This document shows, in pieces, positions 1-6,043 of a stretch of 16,051 bases of DNA (position 1 is its first letter; every line of letters begins with the position of its first letter). The notes under the pieces were generated by a model that was not told where the DNA came from, ran no database searches, and worked only from the letters and a program-made list of their open reading frames with translations. This stretch comes from JBCCRH01 sp039208045 (GTDB lineage Bacteria > Bacteroidota > Bacteroidia > Chitinophagales > Saprospiraceae). The position numbers were made by a program, and so were the translations under genes. The stretch lies in assembly GCA_039208045.1 (NCBI GenBank), contig JBCCRH010000086.1, positions 1 to 16,051 of the forward strand, in the 5' to 3' direction.

Positions 1-118
1 CTTTGCCCACGTATGTGCCTAACACTGAAATTTGACAGACAACGAAAAAACAAAACTGTAGCCTTACCTCGAAGCATATTTTGTAATTAGATCGAAGGAG
101 AGTTTCTTCTCAGTCCTA
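1..118. other. Non-coding or degenerate DNA upstream of glutaminase
   Basis: All three forward frames contain stops (frame 1 at 88-90, frame 2 at 20, 26 and 59, frame 3 at 33 and 84). No reading resembles the N-terminal domain of glutaminases. The change from non-homologous to homologous sequence lies at about 110-120, so this may be the edge of a rearrangement. I see nothing else recognisable. Confidence 0.4.
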
Positions 119-1309
119 ATCTACCAGCTCGCACGGGTTAATCCTGAACAGTGGGCCGTATCCGTATGCACGGTAGATGGTCAACGCTTCTCGATTGGGG
201 ATACCCAAACGCAGTTTTGCCTGCAATCCACCTGCAAGCCCATCAATTACTGCATTGCACTAGAAAATAATGGTATCGACACCGTACATAAGCACGTAGG
301 ACGAGAGCCCAGTGGCCGTTCTTTCAACGAGCTTTCGCTTAATCACAAGGGCCTGCCACACAATCCCCTCATCAATGCAGGGGCTATCATGGGTGTCTCC
401 TTAATCAAACCAGAGGAAACCATTGCCGATCGATTTGAATATATCAGTGATACTTGGACACGCCTCTGCGCCAATAAAAAAGTCAATTTCAATAATGCCG
501 TTTATCTATCAGAGCGAGGCACCGCCGATCGCAATTTTGCGCTAGCCTATTTTATGCGCGAGCACAAGGCCTTTCCTGAAGCAACCGATCTCATCGAAAC
601 GCTAGAACTGTATTTTCAGTGCTGCTCTATTGAGTCCAAAACCAGTGATGTAGCTATTGCCGCTGCCACGATGGCTAATGCCGGCGTTAATCCACTTACC
701 GGCGAGCGCATTTTTACCGAAAAAACGGTACAGCACTGCATGTCCCTGATGCTCAGCTGCGGCATGTACGATTTCTCTGGCGAGTTTGCTTTTAATATTG
801 GCCTTCCGGCAAAAAGTGGCGTGTCCGGTGCTCTATTTTTGGTGGTGCCCAATGTATTGGGCATGAGCATTTGGTCGCCTCGCCTGGATAAACTAGGAAA
901 TAGCGTGCGCGGCGTAGAATTCTGTGAGCGCCTAGTAGAAAAGTTCAATTTCCACAATTACGACAGCCTCAACCGCAATACCTCCAAAAAAGACCCTCGC
1001 CGCCAAGCCCGACACTCCGCCTCTCAGAATATCTTTCAGCTCATCTCCGCTGCTTCCAGCGGCGATCTAGACACCATCAAGCGCATGCAAGCCGAAGGGA
1101 TCAACCTAAGCGCTGCCGACTATGATGGCCGCACGGCCCTCCATCTAGCCGCCGCTGAAAATCAGCTAGACGTAGTAAGCTATCTCATTTATCAGGGAGT
1201 AGATTTGCAACCCAAAGACCGTTGGGGCGGCACCCCACTGGATGACGCCAAGCGTGGCGCGCATAGGGAGATGATACGCTTGCTGGAAGGAGCACTGATG
1301 GAGGAGTAG
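62..1309 (+). CDS. glsA: Glutaminase with ankyrin repeats, 5'-truncated, probable pseudogene
   Basis: Glutaminase hydrolyses L-glutamine to glutamate and ammonia. The frame closely resembles animal GLS-type glutaminases. The catalytic Ser-x-x-Lys sits in CLQSTCKP (Ser at 227-229, Lys at 236-238). The substrate-binding signatures NAGAI, SERGTADRN, SCGMYDFSGEFAF and GLPAKSGVSG follow, and two ankyrin repeats (YDGRTALHLAAA, KDRWGGTPLDDA) close the protein, as in the animal enzymes. The frame is open from 62, right after an in-frame TAG at 59-61, but holds no ATG, GTG or TTG before the ATG at 389. Starting at 389 would remove the catalytic Ser and Lys. Homology begins near 119 (IYQLARVNPEQW). The N-terminal helical domain of the family is absent, and the upstream DNA has stops in all frames. 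I therefore read it as a gene that lost its 5' end by rearrangement or frameshift. Family assignment is firm; functional status is uncertain. Confidence 0.85.
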   Translation, partial: PYLEAYFVIRSKESFFSVLIYQLARVNPEQWAVSVCTVDGQRFSIGDTQTQFCLQSTCKPINYCIALENNGIDTVHKHVGREPSGRSFNELSLNHKGLPHNPLINAGAIMGVSLIKPEETIADRFEYISDTWTRLCANKKVNFNNAVYLSERGTADRNFALAYFMREHKAFPEATDLIETLELYFQCCSIESKTSDVAIAAATMANAGVNPLTGERIFTEKTVQHCMSLMLSCGMYDFSGEFAFNIGLPAKSGVSGALFLVVPNVLGMSIWSPRLDKLGNSVRGVEFCERLVEKFNFHNYDSLNRNTSKKDPRRQARHSASQNIFQLISAASSGDLDTIKRMQAEGINLSAADYDGRTALHLAAAENQLDVVSYLIYQGVDLQPKDRWGGTPLDDAKRGAHREMIRLLEGALMEE

Positions 1310-1316
1310 GTCTTAA

Positions 1317-1347
1317 TTGTTTGTGATTCATAAATATCCTAAATTTG
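1317..1347 (+). promoter_or_regulatory. Bacteroidota-type promoter upstream of the DUF2306 gene
   Basis: TTG at 1317-1319 is followed, after 20 nt, by TAAATTTG at 1340-1347. This matches the phylum's TTG / TAnnTTTG (-33/-7) consensus and its usual spacing. Transcription would begin near 1353, giving a leader of about 145 nt before the ATG at 1499, and almost all of that leader is the repeat element at 1359-1480. Confidence 0.5.
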
Positions 1348-1358
1348 TTGTACACATT

Positions 1359-1480
1359 TAATACCTTATGGCGGATTGCAAATCCGCCATGCGCGGGCCA
1401 AGTTTTAAGTAAAATAGCCTAGCACGCGCCCAGCGGACCCGCCTGCATCGGGCAGGTTTGGAATCCGTTGTAAGGTATTA
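1359..1480. repeat. MITE/REP-like palindromic element, copy A
   Basis: The ends are perfect 10-bp inverted repeats (TAATACCTTA at 1359-1368, TAAGGTATTA at 1471-1480). The inversion continues imperfectly inward through a CGGATT block. Inside are the hairpin GGCGGATT-gca-AATCCGCC (1370-1388), a core (gcgggccaag...gcctagcacgcgccca) shared with the copy at 11851, and a CCTGC/GCAGG hairpin near 1442-1455. It has no coding capacity. It is probably a non-autonomous mobile or REP-type repeat. Confidence 0.65.
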
Positions 1481-1498
1481 GACAGCAACGCTTAATTC

Positions 1499-2326
1499 AT
1501 GGCAGAACATTCCATAACCGTCAAAAAAGATAAAAGCGACCACGCCATTCACCTAGCAGGCAAGCTGCTAGCAACCATCGTCTGGATCAGCTCCTTCCTG
1601 TTCGGCTTATTCATCCTATCCTTTTACTTCGTTGCCTTGCTAGAAGGCAATACTGCGCAGTGGAACAAAGTATTGCCCGGCCTCTATGACGAAGGAACCC
1701 GCTCTGCTACTATTGGTATAGGTATTCACTTTGCGGCAGGAGGGATCATCCTGATTTTGGGGAGTATTCAGCTTATTGAGCAGGTGCGGGTGAGATTTCC
1801 AATGGTACATCGGTGGCTGGGCCGGGTGTATGTGCTAGCCTCTTTGCTAACCGCGCTGGGTGGGTTAGCCTTTATATTCATAAAAGGTACCATCGGCGGA
1901 CTGGTGATGGATATTGGCTTTGCGTGCTACGGCCTGCTTATGCTGTTGGCTGCGGTGGAGACGTATCGGCACGCCAGAGCTAGACGCTTCGAGCAGCACC
2001 GCGCCTGGGCCATCCGCCTATTTGCTTTAGCTATCGCCTCCTGGCTCTACCGCATGGATTATGGTTTTTGGTTCCTCTTGGCAGATCGATTGGGGCATAA
2101 TAGCACCTTCACCGGCCCCTTCGATTATTTTATGGATTTTTGGTTTTACCTGCCCAATTTGCTAGTGGCCGAAGTCTTTATCCGGCGCAAACAGCTGATG
2201 CAGTCGGCTTTCGCCAAATGGCTGGGGGCATCCGTACTTTTTACAGCTTCTCTATTCCTCTTACTGGGTACTTATTTTTTTACGTTGAAGCTTTGGGGGC
2301 CTGCAATTTTGGATTTGGTGCGGTAG
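1499..2326 (+). CDS. DUF2306 family multi-pass membrane protein
   Basis: This is a 275-residue integral membrane protein with about seven hydrophobic segments (roughly residues 20-48, 72-93, 109-129, 135-153, 171-185, 208-226 and 241-265). It carries the DUF2306 hallmarks: a helix with a conserved His (IGIHFAAG, His77), then HRWLGR at residues 104-109 and EQHRAWAIR near 165-173. The conserved histidines suggest a cofactor or metal site in the membrane, but no function is established for the family that I can name. The N-terminus is charged and cytoplasmic-looking, with no signal peptide. The ATG at 1499 is the first start and has no Shine-Dalgarno sequence. The gene appears to be a single unit driven from the promoter at 1317-1347. 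Family recognition is good; function is unknown. Confidence 0.8.
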   Translation: MAEHSITVKKDKSDHAIHLAGKLLATIVWISSFLFGLFILSFYFVALLEGNTAQWNKVLPGLYDEGTRSATIGIGIHFAAGGIILILGSIQLIEQVRVRFPMVHRWLGRVYVLASLLTALGGLAFIFIKGTIGGLVMDIGFACYGLLMLLAAVETYRHARARRFEQHRAWAIRLFALAIASWLYRMDYGFWFLLADRLGHNSTFTGPFDYFMDFWFYLPNLLVAEVFIRRKQLMQSAFAKWLGASVLFTASLFLLLGTYFFTLKLWGPAILDLVR

Positions 2327-2366
2327 TTCCTACCTTACGCCTTTCAAACCCTATAATTTGCACAAT

Positions 2367-3758
2367 ATGAACCAGCTAGCTAAGTTCCTATGCTTCCTTT
2401 CTTTATCCATTTTCTTAGGCCTGCAAAGCTGTGGCGGCGACAGCAGCGCCACCACCGACAATCAAACCACTACCACCGAAGAGACAGCAAATAGCACCCT
2501 CCGCTATCCCTGGGTGGATCAACTCAATATTCGCGAAAGCGCTAATCTGAGAAGTAGGGTAGTGGCCACAGTAGATAGTGGGGAAGCGTTAGAACTAGCT
2601 GGTGAACCTTCTGAAGCACAAGAAGCAGCCGTGCTACGAGGGGTGGTTTATCTTGATAACTGGTACAAGGTCAAAACAGCAGCTGGGGTAGAAGGCTGGG
2701 TATTTGGTGGAGCCATCAAACAAAAAGAGGAAGAAAAAGGGAATGCTCCCATCACCTTAGAGCAATTTGATTTCCTCTACTTTGGTAGCTTCGATCTGAC
2801 CACTTGGGAACTGGTTAGGAGTAACGAGAATGATCCAGAGAGTGATGTGAGTGGTGAAATCGTCCTATTCCAAAAGGAAGATCGCTATTTGGAGGTAGAG
2901 ACTGCAGAGAGTGAGTACTATGATTTGTACCAGTACAAGCTCATGGATTTGGGGCGGAATGTGCTAAAACTACGCACCTTCCGTAGAGAACCCGCAGAGA
3001 CAGAAAGCGCTATACTATTTACCGAAAAGGTAATCGACTACACCGCCAGCCCTGCCAAAGAGTACCTCCGCACCCAAGCCATCCCAAGCAAGTATTTCCC
3101 CCTCAATGCAGACCCCAAAATGGCTACTGGCCAGTGGACAACGCAGGAAACAGAAGAACTCCCAGAAGCCAGCTATGAAGAAGTGCAAGCGCTCTATCGC
3201 CTAGTAGAGGCTGGTGGGGATATTAAGCTACCTGCGAGAGCGTACCTATTGGATCGTCCCATCGAAATTATCCGCCAAGAGGAGCCCACCACCTTAGACG
3301 GGGGAGGTTCTACTTTTACAATGCTCCGGCTTAATGAAGATGTTGTCAAAGTAGCAGGCTCTTACGACATTACCTTGAAAAACTTTAAGGCGACTCACAT
3401 TGAACCAGATGGGTTTTTCGCCTGCACTGGAAATGTCATACACGTAGATGCCAGCGTCAATGTACGCATCGAGCAATGCGAACTAAATGGTAGCGGTATC
3501 ATCGGCGTGATGGCCTACAGCTCTACCAATTTGCAGATTGTGGACAACTATATCTACAACAACAGCCGCTATGGTATTCTGATAGATGATGGGAGCGACG
3601 TAAAGGTGCAGAACAATAGGTTTGAGAAAAATGGCCCTACTGGAAATAATCATGTGGGCAAGGCACGCACTAATGATATGCTTGGGGAAATTGAAAGCTT
3701 GAATGCAGATAACAGTAGAGAGGGCTTGCAAATGACTGGGAATAGCTATTCCAACTAA
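2367..3758 (+). CDS. Lipoprotein with SH3b domain and right-handed beta-helix
   Basis: I chose the ATG at 2367; an in-frame TTG at 2358 would add three residues before the signal peptide. The 463-residue product has a signal peptide ending in a lipobox (LQSC, Cys22), so it should be anchored in the outer or inner membrane. A Ser/Thr-rich linker follows. Residues about 47-118 form a bacterial SH3 domain (LNIRESANLRSRVV ... WYKVKTAAGVEGWVFGGAI). Residues about 125-250 are unassigned. Residues about 275-450 are a pectate-lyase-like parallel beta-helix with Asn/Asp-rich coils (LDGGGSTFTM, LQIVDNYIYNNSRYGILIDD, VKVQNNRFEKN). SH3b domains often bind peptidoglycan or cell-surface ligands, and such helices often bind or cut polysaccharides, but no catalytic residues can be assigned. 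The gene lies 40 bp after the DUF2306 gene and may be co-transcribed with it. Confidence 0.8.
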   Translation: MNQLAKFLCFLSLSIFLGLQSCGGDSSATTDNQTTTTEETANSTLRYPWVDQLNIRESANLRSRVVATVDSGEALELAGEPSEAQEAAVLRGVVYLDNWYKVKTAAGVEGWVFGGAIKQKEEEKGNAPITLEQFDFLYFGSFDLTTWELVRSNENDPESDVSGEIVLFQKEDRYLEVETAESEYYDLYQYKLMDLGRNVLKLRTFRREPAETESAILFTEKVIDYTASPAKEYLRTQAIPSKYFPLNADPKMATGQWTTQETEELPEASYEEVQALYRLVEAGGDIKLPARAYLLDRPIEIIRQEEPTTLDGGGSTFTMLRLNEDVVKVAGSYDITLKNFKATHIEPDGFFACTGNVIHVDASVNVRIEQCELNGSGIIGVMAYSSTNLQIVDNYIYNNSRYGILIDDGSDVKVQNNRFEKNGPTGNNHVGKARTNDMLGEIESLNADNSREGLQMTGNSYSN

Positions 3759-3835
3759 GTCGGATACGGCTCGATTAAGTCGGACGAATTCCAGCTGAGT
3801 CGGATATGGCTTAACTAGCTCGCAGATTAAAAATC
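3756..3835. repeat. 20-bp tandem repeat, three clear units plus one decayed
   Basis: Units begin at 3756 (taagtcggatacggctcgat), 3776 (taagtcggacgaattccagc) and 3796 (tgagtcggatatggcttaac), with a decayed unit at 3816. Their start points are exactly 20 bp apart and share t(a/g)agtcgga. The first unit supplies the TAA stop codon of the beta-helix lipoprotein gene. Confidence 0.55.
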
Positions 3836-3858
3836 GGCGGGATGATCCCAAGCTTTTC

Positions 3859-4031
3859 TAGCTTAGTAACAGCCAAAGAATAAGTTCCGCATTTTGGCAA
3901 GGGGATTTTGCTCTAAGACAAGGCGAAAAACGTAGACGATGCCCAGCATCGGCGAGGCTTTTCAACGCAGTATTAGAGCAAAAGAGCCAGCCACAAATCG
4001 AGAAGTTATCCTTTGACTGTTACTTAAGCTA
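3859..4031. repeat. 173-bp imperfect palindrome, MITE-like
   Basis: The left end (tagcttagtaacagccaaag from 3859) matches the reverse complement of the right end (ctttgactgttacttaagcta, ending at 4031) with two differences. The inverted similarity runs inward through ttttgctctaa (3905-3915) opposite ttagagcaaaa, to the centre gatgcccagcatc at 3938-3950. The whole element could fold into one long hairpin. No ORF lies inside. With the 20-bp repeats it fills most of the 3759-4121 gap. It is best read as a miniature inverted-repeat element. Confidence 0.65.
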
Positions 4032-4121
4032 AATTAATAAGATTACCGTAGTATTCCAATAACAGTAATTAACAGAAAAACATAGGATATTAAGACTAAA
4101 CTTGTTAAAACAATTTTGCCT

Positions 4122-4718
4122 ATGAAAAAATTATTTGGAGTATTCATGCTGATCTTTTTTCTAGCAGCTTGCACATCTACCCGACATGCTTCATCCGTTA
4201 AAGAGCTTTCTACTTTTGAGAAGGTAGAGCCGAATCGTATCTATTGGAAAGAGAAATGGCATGGGGGTGTCGCTGGGATTTATCATCCTGCAACTGGTAT
4301 GATTGAATGGCGAGAATCGTGGCGTTCTGGCATAGCTTGTGTATATAATCCATCTACTCAGGAGGTAGAGTGGAAAGAGACATGGCGCCAAGGCGTTGCA
4401 GGAGTATATAATCCATCAACTCAAGAAATCGAGTGGAAAGAGTCAAGAAATAGAGGTGTTGCAGGGGTGTACAATCCGTCAACTCAAAAAATTGAGTGGA
4501 AAGAATCATTGCGCAGTGGTGTGGCAGGGGTGTACAATCCATCTACTCAGGAAATCGAATGGAAAGAATCATGGCATCATGGCGTTGCAGGGGTGTATAA
4601 TCCGAATACGGAGCAAGTGGAGTGGAAAGAGTCTTGGAGAACAGGAATAGTAGGTATATCAACGTTTGAGAACTTTCATACAACCTCAGCCAGTTCTTTT
4701 CCAGGAGCATATGAGTAA
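4122..4718 (+). CDS. Lipoprotein built of 21-residue tandem repeats
   Basis: The start is the ATG at 4122; an in-frame TTG at 4116 would add only two residues. The 198-residue product begins with a lipoprotein signal (MKKLFGVFMLIFFLAAC, Cys17). Residues 42-167 are six back-to-back 21-residue repeats and a seventh, partial one runs to about 181. The consensus is WKESWRxGVAGVYNP followed by STQEIE. Trp1, Glu3, Gly8, Val/Ile9, Tyr13, Pro15 and Glu21 are nearly fixed, while positions 5-7 vary. Many copy differences are synonymous, which suggests the repeats are maintained as protein. I do not recognise the family. Aromatic-rich repeats of about 20 residues that end in charged strands could form a beta-solenoid or a surface-binding array, but this is inference. 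The gene stands alone between the palindrome and a strong terminator. Confidence 0.8.
   Translation: MKKLFGVFMLIFFLAACTSTRHASSVKELSTFEKVEPNRIYWKEKWHGGVAGIYHPATGMIEWRESWRSGIACVYNPSTQEVEWKETWRQGVAGVYNPSTQEIEWKESRNRGVAGVYNPSTQKIEWKESLRSGVAGVYNPSTQEIEWKESWHHGVAGVYNPNTEQVEWKESWRTGIVGISTFENFHTTSASSFPGAYE
4245..4664 (+). repeat. 63-bp in-frame tandem repeats inside the lipoprotein gene
   Basis: There are six full 63-bp units and a partial seventh, each encoding 21 residues and each starting at a TGG codon (first at 4245). Units 3-6 are the most alike at DNA level (gtgtacaatcc and aatcgagtggaaagag blocks recur). The outer units are more diverged, the usual pattern when unequal exchange homogenises the centre of an array. 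Confidence 0.75.
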
Positions 4719-4756
4719 TGTGCTCTTTATTCAATAATTAGAATATAGAAATAAAT

Positions 4757-4791
4757 GAAACCCGAGTCATGCACTTTATGATTCGGGTTTC
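4757..4791. terminator. Bidirectional intrinsic terminator
   Basis: The 14-bp arms gaaacccgagtcat (4757-4770) and atgattcgggtttc (4778-4791) pair with a single G-T mismatch around a 7-nt loop. On the plus strand gttta follows; on the minus strand a T-rich tract (atttatttctat) follows. It lies between two convergent genes and would serve both. Confidence 0.75.
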
Positions 4792-4810
4792 GTTTATGAG
4801 CCCTTGCTCA

Positions 4811-4850
4811 GTGGATTTGCAACCTTCCTAGCCTCAGATAAATCCGCTAG
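4811..4850. repeat. Degenerate copy of the palindromic repeat (copy D)
   Basis: GTGGATTTGC at 4811-4820 and AAATCCGC at 4840-4847 are inverted arms of the same GGATTTGCAAATCC motif as copies A-C, here separated by unrelated sequence. It sits just downstream of the terminator. The similarity is short. Confidence 0.3.
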
Positions 4851-4866
4851 ATTCCCACCACTTCAC

Positions 4867-5844
4867 CTAAGCCTCCTTTAGCAAGTCTTCACTAATTTCC
4901 CACAACCGCTCCGCTGCTTCATCATCACAAGCATGAGCATTGACGCCAAAATAGCGAGCCATGGGACTGTCCATAGCTGTGGGAGCAGCAATGTTACAGT
5001 CTTCGCAGTAAATGCCGGGTTGGCCTTCTAGCAAGGGCGAGGTTGCAGCCCAAAGGGTTGTAGAGCAGCCTTGCTCAGGCGTTTTGAAGCCTTGCTTAGC
5101 CAGTTCCGTGAGGCTACCGTCTGCATTAATCCAACCGAGAGCGACCATTTCTTCTTGAGGCAAATGGCGTTGTAGGGGGGTTAAAATACCACCAGGATGA
5201 ACTGCAAAAGCAAGGCCTCCCGTAGGTTTAAGCTTTCTGGAAAGGGCATTGGCAAAAAGCGCATTTGCCGTTTTAGACTGGCCATAAGCTTGCCATTTAT
5301 CATAGTTCCCAGAAGTAAACTGAATGTCCTCCCATTTGATATCGCTCAGCTTATGAGCAGTAGAGCTAAGGCAAATGACGCGGGTACCGCTAGTCTTTTC
5401 AAGAAGAGGCATTAGCGCTTTAGTGAGCGCGAAATGGCCCATATGGTTGACCCCAAATTGAGACTCCCAGCCTGGGCCAACGCGCGTCTCTGGATTGGCC
5501 ATGATGCCAGCATTATTGATCAATAAGTCCAATTGACTCAGTTCGGTATTCATATTATCCGCAAATTTCTGTACCGAATCTAAATTGCTCAAATCCATTT
5601 CCGCTATGTGTACTTTACCTTCAATCGCTGTCAAGTTATCGGTGGCCTTTTGCATGGACCGAGCAGGAACGATTACGGTAGCTCCCTTAGCTGCTAATGC
5701 ACGCGTCGTTTCTAAGCCGATACCACTATAGCCACCAGTAACAATGGCAACTTTGCCACTTAAGTCGACTTCTGCAAGTACTTCTTGCCCAGTGCTTTTA
5801 GCATGAAAATTATGTTGTACGGGTACTTGATTAGTTTGTGCCAT
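4867..5844 (-). CDS. SDR-family NAD(P)-dependent oxidoreductase
   Basis: This is a 325-residue short-chain dehydrogenase/reductase of the retinol-dehydrogenase/WWOX-like type. The Rossmann cofactor motif TGGYSGIG lies at residues 36-43, NNAG at 110-113, the catalytic Ser in ICLSST (160-161), and Tyr187-x3-Lys191 (YGQSK) completes the active site. PARS at 60-63 places an Arg after the second beta strand, which favours NADP(H). The length exceeds the roughly 250 residues of classical SDRs because of a C-terminal extension (about 225-325) with several cysteines (CSTT, YCEDC, HACDD). The substrate cannot be read from the sequence; oxidation or reduction of a carbonyl or alcohol is expected in the cytoplasm. 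The gene is divergent from the ABC operon across a 199-bp region and convergent with the repeat lipoprotein gene. Whether the palindrome at 5979 also controls it is open. Confidence 0.88.
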   Translation of the reverse strand: MAQTNQVPVQHNFHAKSTGQEVLAEVDLSGKVAIVTGGYSGIGLETTRALAAKGATVIVPARSMQKATDNLTAIEGKVHIAEMDLSNLDSVQKFADNMNTELSQLDLLINNAGIMANPETRVGPGWESQFGVNHMGHFALTKALMPLLEKTSGTRVICLSSTAHKLSDIKWEDIQFTSGNYDKWQAYGQSKTANALFANALSRKLKPTGGLAFAVHPGGILTPLQRHLPQEEMVALGWINADGSLTELAKQGFKTPEQGCSTTLWAATSPLLEGQPGIYCEDCNIAAPTAMDSPMARYFGVNAHACDDEAAERLWEISEDLLKEA

Positions 5845-5978
5845 TTTATAGTATTTTGATGGAAGTCTAAATTAATCATCTCTTTCTGGAAAAACGAACC
5901 ATCATTCGGAATTATCGATCTCAATTTGCCTAGCACATTTAGCATCTATCAGCTAAGTAAGACAAGTACAATTATACA

Positions 5979-5997
5979 ATTGCAACTTAGTTGCAAT
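5979..5997. promoter_or_regulatory. Perfect palindromic operator, possibly Zur/Fur-family
   Basis: The arms attgcaac and gttgcaat are perfect 8-bp inverted repeats around tta. The site overlaps the TTG of the operon promoter and ends 46 bp before the first ATG, a typical repressor position. Because the operon contains DUF1826 and COG0523 genes, a zinc-responsive Fur-family repressor is the leading candidate. The link to Zur is inferred from context, not from a motif I can verify. Confidence 0.55.
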
Positions 5998-6011
5998 AAT
6001 GACTACTTTTG
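5980..6011 (+). promoter_or_regulatory. Promoter of the six-gene ABC/COG0523 operon
   Basis: TTG at 5980-5982 and TACTTTTG at 6004-6011 match the Bacteroidota -33/-7 consensus with a 21-nt spacer. The TTG lies inside the left arm of the palindrome, so a bound repressor would block sigma contact. The start point would be about 6016-6018, leaving a leader of roughly 25-30 nt. Confidence 0.55.
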
Positions 6012-6041
6012 GTATATTTACAATACAGTAAAAAAGTAGTC
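6001..6041. repeat. 10-bp perfect inverted repeat around the transcription start
   Basis: GACTACTTTT (6001-6010) is the exact reverse complement of AAAAGTAGTC (6032-6041), with 21 nt between. The left arm overlaps the -7 box and the right arm ends 2 bp before the ATG of the ABC ATPase. The transcript would start inside the loop, so an RNA hairpin is unlikely. A second protein site or a DNA cruciform are possibilities. Confidence 0.4.
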
Positions 6042-6043
6042 TA

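Noticed and set aside
389..1309. ATG at 389 as the true start of glutaminase
   Set aside because: Clear homology, including the catalytic Ser and Lys, extends upstream to about 119 in the same frame.
2352..2360. TATAATTTG as a promoter of the beta-helix lipoprotein gene
   Set aside because: The spacing does not fit TAnnTTTG and it ends only 6 bp before the ATG, too close for a transcript with a usable leader.
3483..3851. 122-residue ORF on the minus strand
   Set aside because: It lies antisense to the beta-helix coding region and runs into the tandem repeats; it has no domain or signal features.
4097..4104. TAAACTTG as the promoter of the repeat lipoprotein gene
   Set aside because: It has one mismatch in the -7 box and no TTG at the expected distance, so support is too weak to list.
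4245..4664. CRISPR-like array
   Set aside because: The repeats are contiguous 63-bp coding units with no unique spacers.
4191..4734. Several 60-85-residue ORFs on both strands inside the repeat lipoprotein gene
   Set aside because: They are out-of-frame shadows produced by the 63-bp repeats; only the main frame has a signal peptide and regular protein repeats.
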